DNA of 64,000 nucleotides from CAYFFO01 sp964342485 (GCA_964342485.1 CAYFFO010000003.1:33855-97854), one strand, 5' to 3'. Positions 18,701 through 28,021 are shown, numbered from the stretch's first letter. Translations and numbers: made by a program. The notes: a model not told the origin generated them from the sequence alone.

Positions 18701-19138
18701 GATATCTATATAGTCTTCTAATGAATTTACAAACGCAAAATAACTCCTAGAATTATATTTGCCTGCATCGGCTTCCCTGCCTCTTTGGGTCAAAAACATT
18801 GTCGGAGTTTTACCAGCGTGAATCTGTTTATTAATTAAACCTCCAAGTCTTTTATTTATATCACCATCAACTTCATCAAATAAAAGATCATGTTCGCGGG
18901 ATGTGGTGGGACCCCTGTCTCCAGTTATTAGAATATCCAACTCTTGGTCAGAATATTCGTTCAACATTTGATTTAATGCCAAATCCCTAAGAGCATCGTA
19001 ATAAACAACCGTGCCTGACATAATTGCGCAAGCTAGAATCACTCCCGTTACCACTGATAGTAGAACTTTCCAGTGAGCTAGGCTTCTTTTAACTACCAGT
19101 TGCCAAGCTGAAAAAATTTTTGGAATTAGAGTAGCCAA
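15755..19138 (-). CDS. Giant FtsX/MacB-like permease (paralogue A)
   Basis: 1127 residues, a tandem fusion of two FtsX-type modules. The first has TM1 (about 20-45), an extracellular domain, and three TM helices (about 318-345, 366-398, 412-440). Two more helices lie near 465 and 500. The second begins with the shared S-R-N-P-x-x-Y motif (547-553) and TM helix (about 556-580), then a large extracellular part and three C-terminal helices. Inside that part is an extra jelly-roll-like region (about 690-790) ending in I-L-I-D-E-I. The start is TTG with GGAG 8 nt upstream. It lies 51 bases after paralogue B; no ATPase is adjacent. It probably exports or extracts lipids or lipoproteins. Confidence 0.85.
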   Translation of the reverse strand: MATLIPKIFSAWQLVVKRSLAHWKVLLSVVTGVILACAIMSGTVVYYDALRDLALNQMLNEYSDQELDILITGDRGPTTSREHDLLFDEVDGDINKRLGGLINKQIHAGKTPTMFLTQRGREADAGKYNSRSYFAFVNSLEDYIDILPGGYLPRHNVLSPNGETLEIEALVQRDVAIMFGLDVGDSLSAIPFWSDKTPVITVVISGIFDKKDFDDDVWYLENKVLDAATGKSFRTAAFYISENAYLNVLGPSFNRLVTNYAWLLDVDTDRINARNARSILFGIEQLKADLDIVTVGSREKTSLDRVLRQFDRKLFFTKLPMFVVMIFMAIVILYYVVTLSALSIEERRGEVALLRSRGARPIQILTVFGLEGITIVGLAIVVGPLLAGLIISFLGLTPAFSDLTGGARLEVIVSLPAYLLGLAGGILSFVAMIIPAVQASRVSVTQQRTNASRPGNSSFFQKYYLDVFLLIISIYLFHQLSQQGSIIAKDLVGELAINQMLLAIPALILIAAAMMILRLFPLVLNWLSKGLSSVLPPGLLLAIWNMSRNPTHYSRLVLLLILTAGLGIFASSFGATLEKSFEERVLYSTGSDIRVYGVKPRYRTSWDFRQGYRRPSRVRANKASLVKSYENVQGVDVASPLLRETGIDLTKGFGHRYEMIAVDPETINQVAWFRDDFAEDKTSDLIDNLKVETQPQGIVMPPDTYVIGARIKANRPHPSVRVTARLLNAQGQYTTYNLGTLNSSQWEDFEVSLRFGERQSIQLSRPLTLVALRIEETGDRRLQAGSILIDEIWAVEAWGKTVLEDFNDISDWSLIRSAPDADADVFRNVGGPDSDSGLALFSWTEGSSRTARGIFHGSSINSLPVLASSAFINNGGRKPGDVFDVSVGEFRVSVELISEINYFPTKMSLNDKYLIVDLKSLINYANLSAYTKELVPNEIWISSKTEDNKRGELVEVLGKVRNADSDIIFDRSVHLNEVQIDPLVQAGWRALLLLSFVAVLLLSCLGFAIHIYVSFRNRQLQFALLRTIGITGTQMLSMVWIEQLLVVVAGMALGTWMGGRLGSLIMPFLGHDDWGGRVIPPFVMQVDWSILIVTYGIMLLLFSCITVGMILLIHKIVVHKILRLGEQ

Positions 19139-19189
19139 TTCAATTTCTCCGGATAAAAACTGTTACATTGAAAATCACTTCATCTACCT

Positions 19190-22100
19190 TCACGCCCCAT
19201 CAATCCTTGTGGACTGGTTAATGTCCATTTTAGCAATGAATCTTGTTAATAAAATGCCAGACAGCACAAAAAATGCGGTCAAAATAACATACCAAGGCCC
19301 CATAATGCCCCAATCTGTATCAAGAATAAATCTAGGTATAATTTTTGTCCCTGAATCATTCACTGCCAAAGGGGAAACCATTAAATCACTTATCTGGTAT
19401 CCAGACCAAGTACCCAAACTTATACCGCAAACGATAATTATCGAATGCTCTATGGCCATAAATAAATATAGCTGCAGTCGAGACAGGCCTAGGCTCTGCA
19501 AACATGTAATTTCATTTCTTGTTATTTTTGCAAATAGAAACAGATAATTAAGGTACCCAAACCCGGCAGAGAGCAATGTTATGATAGCCGCCATAAGGAC
19601 CATAGGTTTAAAACCGGACCCAGAGTACGGATCAATGGATAATTCCTCTAACTTGTCCAACCCATGATTTATGTCTAGAAGATCTGACCCAGAATCTCCG
19701 GTTATGATACTGGTAGCTTTGTGTTCAGAACCTGATTTTACTGAAATAAATAATTCATTGAGATCAACTTTTCTAACAGTGCTAATCACATTAAGGTAAG
19801 TCTGTAATTTATTTGCGTCCGTAATAATAAATTCAGATGAACGTGTATCCATCGTCGGGAAATAATTAACAACATCGCTCATTTCGGCAACAACTAGCCT
19901 GCCAGCAACCTCAATAATAAACTGTTGACCAATAGAAAAACCGTATTTATTAGCCAAGGCTCGGCTTAGGACTACGGGAAGTATTTCACTGCCGCGTCCA
20001 TACCATATAGACCTAACAGACATGTTTTTATATGCTCCAAATGTAAATAATCCCGCATATTTACCCATATAGACATCCCCTGATATGTTTATTAGATTAT
20101 CTGAGGGAATATACGAACTTACGATTGGCACCCATTCAAGACTTCCTTCAAAATCTTCGATCACCTTAAATTGAGANNNNNNNNNNNNNNNNNNNNNNNN
20201 NNNNNNNNNNNNNNNNNNNNNNNNNNNNNNNNNNNNNNNNNNNNNNNNNNNNNNNNNNNNNNNNNNNNNNNNNNNNGATAAAGACTTAACCCAAACACCT
20301 ATTTCCTCAGCTTTATCTGGCAAATCAATTCCCTCCCTTCCATAGCTATGCAATCTTCCCATCATTTCTTCCAACGATTTGTTGGAGAAATCTTCTCTGA
20401 ACCAAGATACATAGTTGAAACGAGACGAATCGACCCCAAGCACCTCTATATTACTGTCCCCAACAACCCCTGAGGTACGTAAACCTATAGTCGCCATCTC
20501 TACAGAAAAGTGAGATTCATATCTCTCACCTAAACTTCTTATTCCACCACGTATAAATAAAGGACTAGCTGTTACCCTTATATCAGATCCTACTTCGTAT
20601 AAAACGCTTTCTCTCCTATTTTGTTCAAGCGTACCTCCAACGGTAGTAGCCAAAATAGATAAGCCTGAAACTAACACAAGTAATAGCATGACCCAAGTGT
20701 ATTGCAAAGGATTCCTAGACATTCGCCAAAGAGTCAAAGAAATCCATACTGGAGATCTTCGATTAACTAACCTGCATATTACAAATCCGATCTGCAAAGG
20801 AACAATTAGTATCAGCCCAATATTGGGGATAGAAATCAAAGAATTCCATTCTGAATAATCTATAAATAAAAAAGTAAAAACTAGGCAAGACTGTAAAAAA
20901 ATACTTGATATTCGTAGGCCAACGCTCTGAAAGTAGCCCGTAATAAAATAAAGTCCTAGAAATGATGCTAATATTCCAAGCGCCCATAGGTGATGCAATA
21001 AAATCGTCTTAGGTCCATTAACTAATATTATTTCAGCTATCAAGACACCTACAGAAATAACCGCCAAAAGACCTATTACTTTGTTGTTTTCACCGCTGAA
21101 ATAATTTAATAACATAGGGAAAATACGCAAAAAGCTTAGGGCAACTGCTATTAAATATATCGCCGGGGCAAGTAATAATGGTTCGTTGACGTTTGGTGTA
21201 TCAAATAGACCACCAGAAACAAATTCACCTCTACGATATAATTCCCAAAAAATCAATCCTCCAATAAAGAGAATTGCAACATCCAAATAATATCGCTGTA
21301 ACATAGAGGTTGTAGGAGGCCTAGATACTAGGAATTTATGGCCGAGAATACCAGATCTAGCACTCGATATTGACGGCACTACGAAGATTACCAGGCTTGC
21401 CACCGAAACTACCAAACCTGCAATAAATGGCGCTAGTCCCCATTGTATTGTAAGTAGACCTCCATCTGTAATATCAGCTAAATATGGTAGCTTGCCTGTA
21501 AGCAAAACAATCCCTAAGGCAATTGCCACGCCAAGGATGCTTCCTGTTATAACTAACACAATTCCTTCAATACCATAAATAGTAAGAAGGGTAATCTTTC
21601 CTGCACCTCTGCTACGAACCAGGGATACATCGCGGCCTCTTCTTTTAGTCAAAAAAGATACTACCATCGATATATAAAACAAAACTGTAGCTACCATGCC
21701 CGCTAATAAGAGCAAAAGAGGCATGTTGGATAAAAATCCTCGTCGCTCAACATTTTTAATTGTATTTGATATAGAACCAGACCTAACAGAGATACTGGGT
21801 AAAGTACTCGTAATGTCATTTTTAAAATTTCGAATATGTTGATTTGCTTTATCAAGTGGCCAGTTAGCAACAGCTTCTTTGTCCAGCTTCAAAAACCAAA
21901 CAGGATTTATCAAGGTATCAGGACTTACTGTATCAACTACTGTAGCCAATGTTTCTCGTTGCACAAATAATCCCAAAGGAGGTTCATTAGGATCAATTCT
22001 TACACCATAAGGAGGAGGTTCAAGTAATGGAGAAGGATTCAAATAGATACCTATTTTTCGCCAGTACTCGTTAGTAAGATCAGCCGGTTCAAATATACCT

Positions 22101-22690
22101 GATACAATAACCGAAACCCTTTTTATTACACCCAAATCAACAGCTAATTTAATTTTATCTCCTACTTGAAGACCAAAATTGCTAGCTGTTTTAGCCGTTA
22201 TGACTGCTTCAATCTGAGGTCCATCTTTTAATTCAATCGTTTGTGTAGTTGCGATTCTGCCATCTGTAAATATTGAATTATCATCTAATTGAGAAACAGA
22301 TTGGAGATAGCCCCTAATTAATGCAGTGCTGGTTGCTTTATCCGGAAGGTTTCTCAGTGGAGTACCGGCTAAATAAACACTACTCTTTGAATATGAGATA
22401 GCCCCTTTATAAGCAGCTGCGAAATTTTCATTGGCAACTTTATCGACATCGCTATCGGCCTTATCAATCGAGGATTTAGAAAGAATCACATCTTTAGCGA
22501 AAAGGTCTATCCCTAAAAAATTACCAGGCAACTGATTAATTGAATTTCTATAGGCAAGGCTCTCTAATGAATTTACATAGATTAAACCAGAAACTGTCGT
22601 GGCTATAGCAAGTGCTACTCCAAGTACAACACCTGCCAAAAGATATGAGTCATTTGAAAATCTTTTTACGATTTGTTCAATTATAATCAA
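19190..22690 (-). CDS. Giant FtsX/MacB-like permease (paralogue B), interrupted by gap 2
   Basis: About 1166 residues counting the N as 34 codons. It has the same two-module layout as its neighbour: TM1, a MacB-like extracellular domain, three helices with the S-L-V-R-S-R-G-A-G loop, several extra central helices (an insertion of about 130 residues), the shared S-R-N-P-L-Q-Y motif, a second extracellular part and three terminal helices. The gap removes most of the jelly-roll-like insert; paralogues carry 85-95 residues there. The TTG start at 22690 is not well supported by a ribosome site. It is probably co-transcribed with paralogue A. Confidence 0.83.
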   Translation of the reverse strand: MIIIEQIVKRFSNDSYLLAGVVLGVALAIATTVSGLIYVNSLESLAYRNSINQLPGNFLGIDLFAKDVILSKSSIDKADSDVDKVANENFAAAYKGAISYSKSSVYLAGTPLRNLPDKATSTALIRGYLQSVSQLDDNSIFTDGRIATTQTIELKDGPQIEAVITAKTASNFGLQVGDKIKLAVDLGVIKRVSVIVSGIFEPADLTNEYWRKIGIYLNPSPLLEPPPYGVRIDPNEPPLGLFVQRETLATVVDTVSPDTLINPVWFLKLDKEAVANWPLDKANQHIRNFKNDITSTLPSISVRSGSISNTIKNVERRGFLSNMPLLLLLAGMVATVLFYISMVVSFLTKRRGRDVSLVRSRGAGKITLLTIYGIEGIVLVITGSILGVAIALGIVLLTGKLPYLADITDGGLLTIQWGLAPFIAGLVVSVASLVIFVVPSISSARSGILGHKFLVSRPPTTSMLQRYYLDVAILFIGGLIFWELYRRGEFVSGGLFDTPNVNEPLLLAPAIYLIAVALSFLRIFPMLLNYFSGENNKVIGLLAVISVGVLIAEIILVNGPKTILLHHLWALGILASFLGLYFITGYFQSVGLRISSIFLQSCLVFTFLFIDYSEWNSLISIPNIGLILIVPLQIGFVICRLVNRRSPVWISLTLWRMSRNPLQYTWVMLLLVLVSGLSILATTVGGTLEQNRRESVLYEVGSDIRVTASPLFIRGGIRSLGERYESHFSVEMATIGLRTSGVVGDSNIEVLGVDSSRFNYVSWFREDFSNKSLEEMMGRLHSYGREGIDLPDKAEEIGVWVKSLXXXXXXXXXXXXXXXXXXXXXXXXXXXXXXXXXXSQFKVIEDFEGSLEWVPIVSSYIPSDNLINISGDVYMGKYAGLFTFGAYKNMSVRSIWYGRGSEILPVVLSRALANKYGFSIGQQFIIEVAGRLVVAEMSDVVNYFPTMDTRSSEFIITDANKLQTYLNVISTVRKVDLNELFISVKSGSEHKATSIITGDSGSDLLDINHGLDKLEELSIDPYSGSGFKPMVLMAAIITLLSAGFGYLNYLFLFAKITRNEITCLQSLGLSRLQLYLFMAIEHSIIIVCGISLGTWSGYQISDLMVSPLAVNDSGTKIIPRFILDTDWGIMGPWYVILTAFFVLSGILLTRFIAKMDINQSTRIDGA
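20177..20276. other. Assembly gap 2 (100 N)
   Basis: Exactly 100 N inside paralogue B. The frame happens to stay open on both sides, but comparison with the other two giant permeases predicts about 250-290 missing bases at this point, so the length is a placeholder. Confidence 0.95.
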
Positions 22691-23117
22691 TTTATTTATA
22701 TCAATAGCCCTGCTATTTAAAGCATTTCATCTAAACGATTTAGAAACTATATAGATTTAAAAAAAAATTTGGCTTTATTCGATAAACTAGCTTAATATAC
22801 TGATATCTAACCTAGCATTCAAGGTAAGCATATTAATAGATCATACTTCATATATATAGGATTTTTCCTAACCGCAATAATATTTTTTGTAATTTCAGTA
22901 TTCTCGGGCAATATACTGTTCTTGAGTTTCGCTTTTGTTATATCCATTGCTCTGTACTTAACTCGTAGCCGCATTAAGACGTAACGGCTAGACTATCCCC
23001 ACTTGCTTAAGCCAATCCTGGCTAATAATTAAATTGGTATGATTTCTCAATAAATCAATCTGGAATATGCGCCTAGCTCTAACAAAACCCTTATCTACTC
23101 AAGTTTTCTAGTAATAG
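22691..23117. other. Intergenic region upstream of giant permease B
   Basis: 427 bases with no standard-start gene. It must hold the promoter of the two permeases on the minus strand, which I could not place. On the plus strand it carries a possible promoter (TTGGCT 22769-22774 with TAATAT 22793-22798, spacing 18) ahead of the small membrane-like frame at 22832-22984. The remainder up to 23117 shows no RNA gene or strong terminator. Confidence 0.5.
22832..22984 (+). CDS. Possible 50-residue two-helix membrane protein without a standard start codon
   Basis: An open frame after an in-frame TAA encodes two hydrophobic helices (Y-F-I-Y-I-G-F-F-L-T-A onward, then I-L-F-L-S-F-A-F-V-I-S) followed by a basic tail R-S-R-I-K-T and TAA. 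There is no ATG, GTG or TTG at the beginning; ATT at 22832 has AAGG 7 nt before it and could serve as a rare start. The composition looks like a real small membrane protein, but AT-rich DNA easily yields hydrophobic frames by chance. I do not recognise a family. Confidence 0.3.
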   Translation: MNRSYFIYIGFFLTAIIFFVISVFSGNILFLSFAFVISIALYLTRSRIKT

Positions 23118-24068
23118 TTACTGCTGGCTATTGGGAGGTCTGATTAGACTCTTCCGATCTATATCCAAAAGACTTTCAACCTCAAAACCTTCGACCCTAA
23201 TATAATGATCAGACTGACTACCCTTAAAGTAGAATGCATCTTCGTATTGTGCACCAATTAGCATATTGTATTTTTTCACGTTCCCATCACTATCCTGAGT
23301 TTGTAAAAAATATGTGGCCAAAGGATTCTCAAAGCCGTAATCTTTCAATGGAATTTTGCCAAGAGGATCACGAATAGAAATTGACGCAGCCCTGGTAAGT
23401 AAACTTTCGAATATACTCATATCTAGTTTCTCTTTATCTTGTAATCCTTGCAAATACCATTCTTCATCACGTTTTTCAAAAATTAAAGATCCTTTTGAAT
23501 TTTCGATACTGAACTTTACCACTTCAGACCGTGGGATCTCTAAATACTCATTGTCTATCCAAAATGTGGAACTTGAGGGCACATCAGCAATTGATAATGA
23601 TGAGATCATGTAGACCTCATCATCTCCTTCGATCCTAATATGCGTTGTTTGCATATTTGACGAAGTGCCCAGGTAAAATCGGTAGGATTTAGTATCATAT
23701 GTGCTAAATTCTATAATCCTATCGTAATTCGTTTTGGAGACCTTTAAAAGGTTATGACTGGATGATTTTTTTGTAACCGGTTCTTTAGACTTAACATTAA
23801 CTATTTTGTTAAGTAATTTGCCTAATTTGTCTTTTTCGCAAATATAATATCCTTCGCCAGGTAGAACACAACTGCCATTTTCCAGAGCAAGTTCTACGGT
23901 ACCGCCCTGCGGACCACTAATTATTACTTTGTAGATATTCGATTGCTCAACATCAGCAAAAAGTAGTTTTGCTTCAATAGAAGACTGCGGCCAAAAAATA
24001 AAGACCAGTATACCCAACTGGGTTAACACTCCTATAAAAAGCAACTTATTTATGAAATTAAAGTTCAC
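23118..24068 (-). CDS. DUF4340 domain-containing protein
   Basis: 316 residues: one N-terminal TM helix (about 8-26) and an extracytoplasmic part rich in beta strands with repeated patterns such as K-V-I-I-S-G, G-D-D-E-V-Y-M-I, then F-S-I-E-N and D-E-E-W-Y-L-Q. These are typical of DUF4340 proteins that accompany Gld-type ABC transporters. The start is GTG overlapping the stop of the GldF-GldG fusion gene (GTGA), implying translational coupling. It likely forms an outer part of the transporter. Its biochemical role is unknown in general. Confidence 0.82.
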   Translation of the reverse strand: MNFNFINKLLFIGVLTQLGILVFIFWPQSSIEAKLLFADVEQSNIYKVIISGPQGGTVELALENGSCVLPGEGYYICEKDKLGKLLNKIVNVKSKEPVTKKSSSHNLLKVSKTNYDRIIEFSTYDTKSYRFYLGTSSNMQTTHIRIEGDDEVYMISSLSIADVPSSSTFWIDNEYLEIPRSEVVKFSIENSKGSLIFEKRDEEWYLQGLQDKEKLDMSIFESLLTRAASISIRDPLGKIPLKDYGFENPLATYFLQTQDSDGNVKKYNMLIGAQYEDAFYFKGSQSDHYIRVEGFEVESLLDIDRKSLIRPPNSQQ

Positions 24069-26947
24069 GTTCTGTCAATCTCCGACAGTTCAAAAGGTCG
24101 TTCACCTCGGTTCTTAGCATTCCAAAAAAGACCCACCAATAGCAAAGCTATCAAAGCAATACCGTAGTTGGCAGCTTCCCAAATGTTCTGTTCTTTATCA
24201 TCTAGTGGTTTCAATAGTCGACTGTAAGTGCCTCGGCTACGTAACGCCAAAAGATCATCATCCTCTACGGCCCAGTCAACAGCATTTTCAAGAAACTGTA
24301 AATTGAATAAATATCTATCTGAAGAAATGCTTTGAGACAATCTCAGAGCTATATCATTCACAAACTCTGCACTACCGAATACTACTAGCCTACCCGACTC
24401 AGGAGACCTGTTTATTAATCCTGGAGCCCTTCTTATCAATCCTAAAGATCTGGCCTTCTCATCTTCAAAAAATGTTAACGGTTTATCTTTAAAAAAACTA
24501 CCGAACTCTCCTCTAATTGAAACAGCCAATGGATAGGACTTTTGCTCTCCTTCTATAGGGAAGCCTAAATTCGGATATTTATTCGTATCTGGATCTACAT
24601 CCAATGTCTGTTTTAACCAGGAATCCTTTGACGACCTAAGAAAAATAGAAACTTCTCTTTCTTCATTCTTTTTTTCATCTACAATGAGTGGTGATGTCCA
24701 TTGCAGCGTTACAGCAGGCATGCTTGCTGTTATAGGATTATCAATATCCATTCCATTTCTACGAACATCAATAAATGGAGGATATGGCACCCGTTGGAAA
24801 TCAACAATAGTCATTCCAGCAACTTTTCTAGGAACCTGTGTTGGAAAATCTTCATGCATTGGATCCAAAACAATCCCATCCTCGACCAATACTCCATAAA
24901 ACTCCAGCATTTCCTTTAAGCCATTTTCTACTGGTTCCAATGAAATACCAGCAGTCAGTTGTAATGGAGATATAATATTGCTTCCTCCTGCTACTACGAC
25001 TGCGCCTCCCAACATCAAAAATTGATCAACTGCAAATCTATCCTTATCGGTCATGTCATTAGGAGCTACTACCACCAACACATCAGCAGCAGGGGGTTGG
25101 CCATTCGACAAATCCACGAGATTCACAGTATAGTTTTGTGATAATCGCTGTCCAAGAAAATTCCAACTAGAAATCGGCTGCACTTCACCATATGGACCAG
25201 GCACTGGATCATCTGGAGGAATCCAAAGAGCTACTGTTTTCAACAAGCCAGGGATAGCTCTTCGAATTGCTGAATCAACAGACTCCCTAAGTCCTATTTC
25301 AGTAACTTCAACTCCAGGATAAATTATAAAATCCTGATCACCTTTTCTGAAAACCAAATGGAAAAAATAGGTTTCTTTGGAAGCAATGGATACAGGATTC
25401 GGAGATATTCCAAATTTCTCTGTTACATCTTCTCTTGATAAAGGGCTGTTATCAGAGTCAATGTCTACAAGTTGTATAGCAAGTCTTCCTTCTGACTCAA
25501 CCACTAATTCGTTGGCTATTTTCCAAAATATGTCTTCTGATCCGTTTAATGATTCCGGCAGAGTATTTTTGGTTAAATATAAAGTAAGTGATATCGAGTC
25601 TTGAATTGTAGAGAAAATTGCCCCTTGACGCTTAAACCCAGAAATCATCTTTTTTATCGAACTGGTCAGATCATATTCCAAGTTACGAAGCTTGACCTTT
25701 ACATCACCAGTTCCTATTTCTTCTATCTCTATCAAATCAGCAAAATTCAGAACTGTAAATTGATCTCCATATCGCACTAAAATATCAAAATAAGAATTGA
25801 TAACTGACGAGTCATGTCGCCCGGATACAGCAAATGGGATAGCTCGTATACCATAAGCTCGATTTGCTTCAGCTTCAAGTTCTTCATTTAATCTTGGGTC
25901 AAGTACCTCTGCCTTTATTTTTCCACGACCACCTATTTCATATTCACGTAAAAAATCTCGTACAGTTGGAACTAATGGTTCGAGTAGAGGATGCGTTCTA
26001 TCACTAATATATCCCCTGATTAACAACTGTTCATCGAGGCTAGATATTACCTCTCGAGTCGGATCAGTTAGGCTATATTCGCGCTGTTGAGTTAAATCAA
26101 TTCGAAGCCCAGCAAGAGGAAACAGCCAAATATTTAAAACAAGAATGTTGATACATATTAAAAATACAGCTAAAGCATCGTTAATCCTTCCCGAACCTCC
26201 TTCACTATTCCTGCTCCATCTTTTTATTTCTAGTGAGAAAATATTGATCGCCAAAAATATACCAGTGACTGAACAATAGTAAACAAGGTCTCTTATATCT
26301 ATAACACCACGTTCTATACTCTCAAAACGACTACCTATCCCGATCCCTCTTAATATTTCTGCAGTAGTCCCGCCTCCAGTAAATACAGTGATGCTTTGTG
26401 TACCAACCAAATACAATATTCCACAAATAATAACGGTCAGTATTAAAGATACAATCTGATTATCTGTCCTTGACGAAACAAACAAACCAATCGCTACATA
26501 ACTGGAAGCCATTAACAAAGAACCTAAATATCCACCTATAACAGGCCCCCAATCGAGGTCTCCCAAAATATCAACAGTTATGGGAATAAATAATGTAAGC
26601 GATAACGCCACCCCAATAAGAATCATCACAGCTACCAATTTACCAATAGCAAGATAGGGTTTACGAACAGGCAAAGTCATCAAGACTTCCAAAGTCCCGG
26701 AACGTTGCTCGTCACTCCACTGGCGCATAGTTAAAGTAGAAACCAAAAATATCATCAAGGGGGGCATCCAGCGAAACAAAGGACGTACATCTGCAATGTT
26801 ACGTGTAAAAAACGTTTCTGCCCAAAAAAATAGAAACAGTGATATAGATAAGAAAACACCGACAAAAATTAAAGCCAAAGGTGATCCAAAATAAATCCTG
26901 AGTTCTTTACGGCAAACAGCACTTATTTGAGACAAGGAGCCGTTCAT
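24065..26947 (-). CDS. Fused ABC-2 permease (GldF-like) and GldG-like protein
   Basis: 960 residues. The first 245 residues form an ABC-2 permease of about six helices with the conserved R-S-G-T-L-E-V-L-M-T-L-P motif near 80. A further TM helix (about 258-278) begins the GldG part, with the L-T-Q-Q-R-E-Y-S-L-T-D segment (about 288-298), a long extracytoplasmic region with an IFT/GATase-like domain, and a last TM helix near 925-945. GldF and GldG are separate proteins in Bacteroidota; here they are one chain. The gene overlaps the ATPase upstream by 4 bases (ATGA) and the DUF4340 gene downstream by 4. Confidence 0.87.
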   Translation of the reverse strand: MNGSLSQISAVCRKELRIYFGSPLALIFVGVFLSISLFLFFWAETFFTRNIADVRPLFRWMPPLMIFLVSTLTMRQWSDEQRSGTLEVLMTLPVRKPYLAIGKLVAVMILIGVALSLTLFIPITVDILGDLDWGPVIGGYLGSLLMASSYVAIGLFVSSRTDNQIVSLILTVIICGILYLVGTQSITVFTGGGTTAEILRGIGIGSRFESIERGVIDIRDLVYYCSVTGIFLAINIFSLEIKRWSRNSEGGSGRINDALAVFLICINILVLNIWLFPLAGLRIDLTQQREYSLTDPTREVISSLDEQLLIRGYISDRTHPLLEPLVPTVRDFLREYEIGGRGKIKAEVLDPRLNEELEAEANRAYGIRAIPFAVSGRHDSSVINSYFDILVRYGDQFTVLNFADLIEIEEIGTGDVKVKLRNLEYDLTSSIKKMISGFKRQGAIFSTIQDSISLTLYLTKNTLPESLNGSEDIFWKIANELVVESEGRLAIQLVDIDSDNSPLSREDVTEKFGISPNPVSIASKETYFFHLVFRKGDQDFIIYPGVEVTEIGLRESVDSAIRRAIPGLLKTVALWIPPDDPVPGPYGEVQPISSWNFLGQRLSQNYTVNLVDLSNGQPPAADVLVVVAPNDMTDKDRFAVDQFLMLGGAVVVAGGSNIISPLQLTAGISLEPVENGLKEMLEFYGVLVEDGIVLDPMHEDFPTQVPRKVAGMTIVDFQRVPYPPFIDVRRNGMDIDNPITASMPAVTLQWTSPLIVDEKKNEEREVSIFLRSSKDSWLKQTLDVDPDTNKYPNLGFPIEGEQKSYPLAVSIRGEFGSFFKDKPLTFFEDEKARSLGLIRRAPGLINRSPESGRLVVFGSAEFVNDIALRLSQSISSDRYLFNLQFLENAVDWAVEDDDLLALRSRGTYSRLLKPLDDKEQNIWEAANYGIALIALLLVGLFWNAKNRGERPFELSEIDRT

Positions 26948-27735
26948 TTTTCTGACTCCTTAAATTCATCATCTTGTATAGTTACAGCAGTATTTGANNN
27001 NNNNNNNNNNNNNNNNNNNNNNNNNNNNNNNNNNNNNNNNNNNNNNNNNNNNNNNNNNNNNNNNNNNNNNNNNNNNNNNNNNNNNNNNNNNNNNNNNACA
27101 TCAGATCTCACATTTCCGTTGAGTAAAACAATCGCACGATCACAAATTGCCTCAACCTCAGATAGTATATGGGTCGAAAGAAAGACGGTACTATTTTCAG
27201 CTAAGTTTCCGATTAATTTTCTAACCTCTATAATCTGCGTTGGATCAAGCCCTACAGTTGGCTCATCTAAAATTAGTATCTTCGGCATGTGAAGAATTGA
27301 TTGAGCAAGTCCCACACGCTGTCTGTAACCTTTACTGAGTTGAGAAATTGGTTTCACCAATTGATCTTCTAATCCTGTAGCACGAACAGCCCGAGAAAAA
27401 TAATCTTGCTTAAGCTCTCTGTCTACTCCTCTAAGATCGCTAATCAGCTGAAGTTGAGCTTGAACTGATAGCTCAGGATATAGAGGAGCATTCTCAGGTA
27501 AATACCCCACTCTTTGCTGAACACCGAGTGTATCGGTGATTACATTAATTCCATCTACAGTTACCTGGCCTGAATCAGCCTGTAAATAACCTGCCATAAT
27601 CTTCATAAGGGTAGTTTTACCAGCACCGTTCGGACCCAAAAGTCCAACAATCTCGCCTTCCTTGACGCTAAAAGACACTTCATTAAGTGCTTTAACAGAA
27701 CCATATTTTTTACTTAAAGAAGTAACTTCTATCAT
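26944..27735 (-). CDS. ABC transporter ATP-binding protein (GldA/NosF-like), interrupted by gap 3
   Basis: Walker A is G-P-N-G-A-G-K-T-T (34-42), the signature is L-S-K-G-Y-R-Q-R-V-G, Walker B is L-I-L-D-E-P-T and the switch His is in S-T-H-I-L-S-E. It energises the GldF-GldG fusion permease encoded next, with which it shares an ATGA overlap. After N-G-N-V-R-S-D the sequence enters the N gap, and only 18 residues are seen on the far side. Homologues are usually about 300-310 residues, so more than 100 bases are probably missing and the frame across the gap is not proven. Confidence 0.9.
   Translation of the reverse strand: MIEVTSLSKKYGSVKALNEVSFSVKEGEIVGLLGPNGAGKTTLMKIMAGYLQADSGQVTVDGINVITDTLGVQQRVGYLPENAPLYPELSVQAQLQLISDLRGVDRELKQDYFSRAVRATGLEDQLVKPISQLSKGYRQRVGLAQSILHMPKILILDEPTVGLDPTQIIEVRKLIGNLAENSTVFLSTHILSEVEAICDRAIVLLNGNVRSDXXXXXXXXXXXXXXXXXXXXXXXXXXXXXXXXXXSNTAVTIQDDEFKESEK
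26998..27097. other. Assembly gap 3 (100 N)
   Basis: Exactly 100 N within the C-terminal part of the GldA-like ATPase gene. As with the other two gaps, protein length comparison suggests that the true missing stretch is longer. Confidence 0.95.
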
Positions 27736-28021
27736 TAATAAAGACCAAAACTTATACAGATTAAATCGATGTTAATTAACAGCATCTCTATCCATAAAAT
27801 ATCGAGGGCCAAACACTTCAGTCAAGTTAAAATTAGACCCGCTTTCTTAATTTACACCTGTAGAATAATAAAATAGTAACTCTTTTATTATTCGTATTCA
27901 TATATTTTAATACATGTATCCATTCTAACCTTGTTATATTTACGGACATACACTTTAAAAAGCAATAGTAATCAATACCTATTTATGAGACATTATGTGA
28001 AACCAGCAATGAGGTCAAAAC

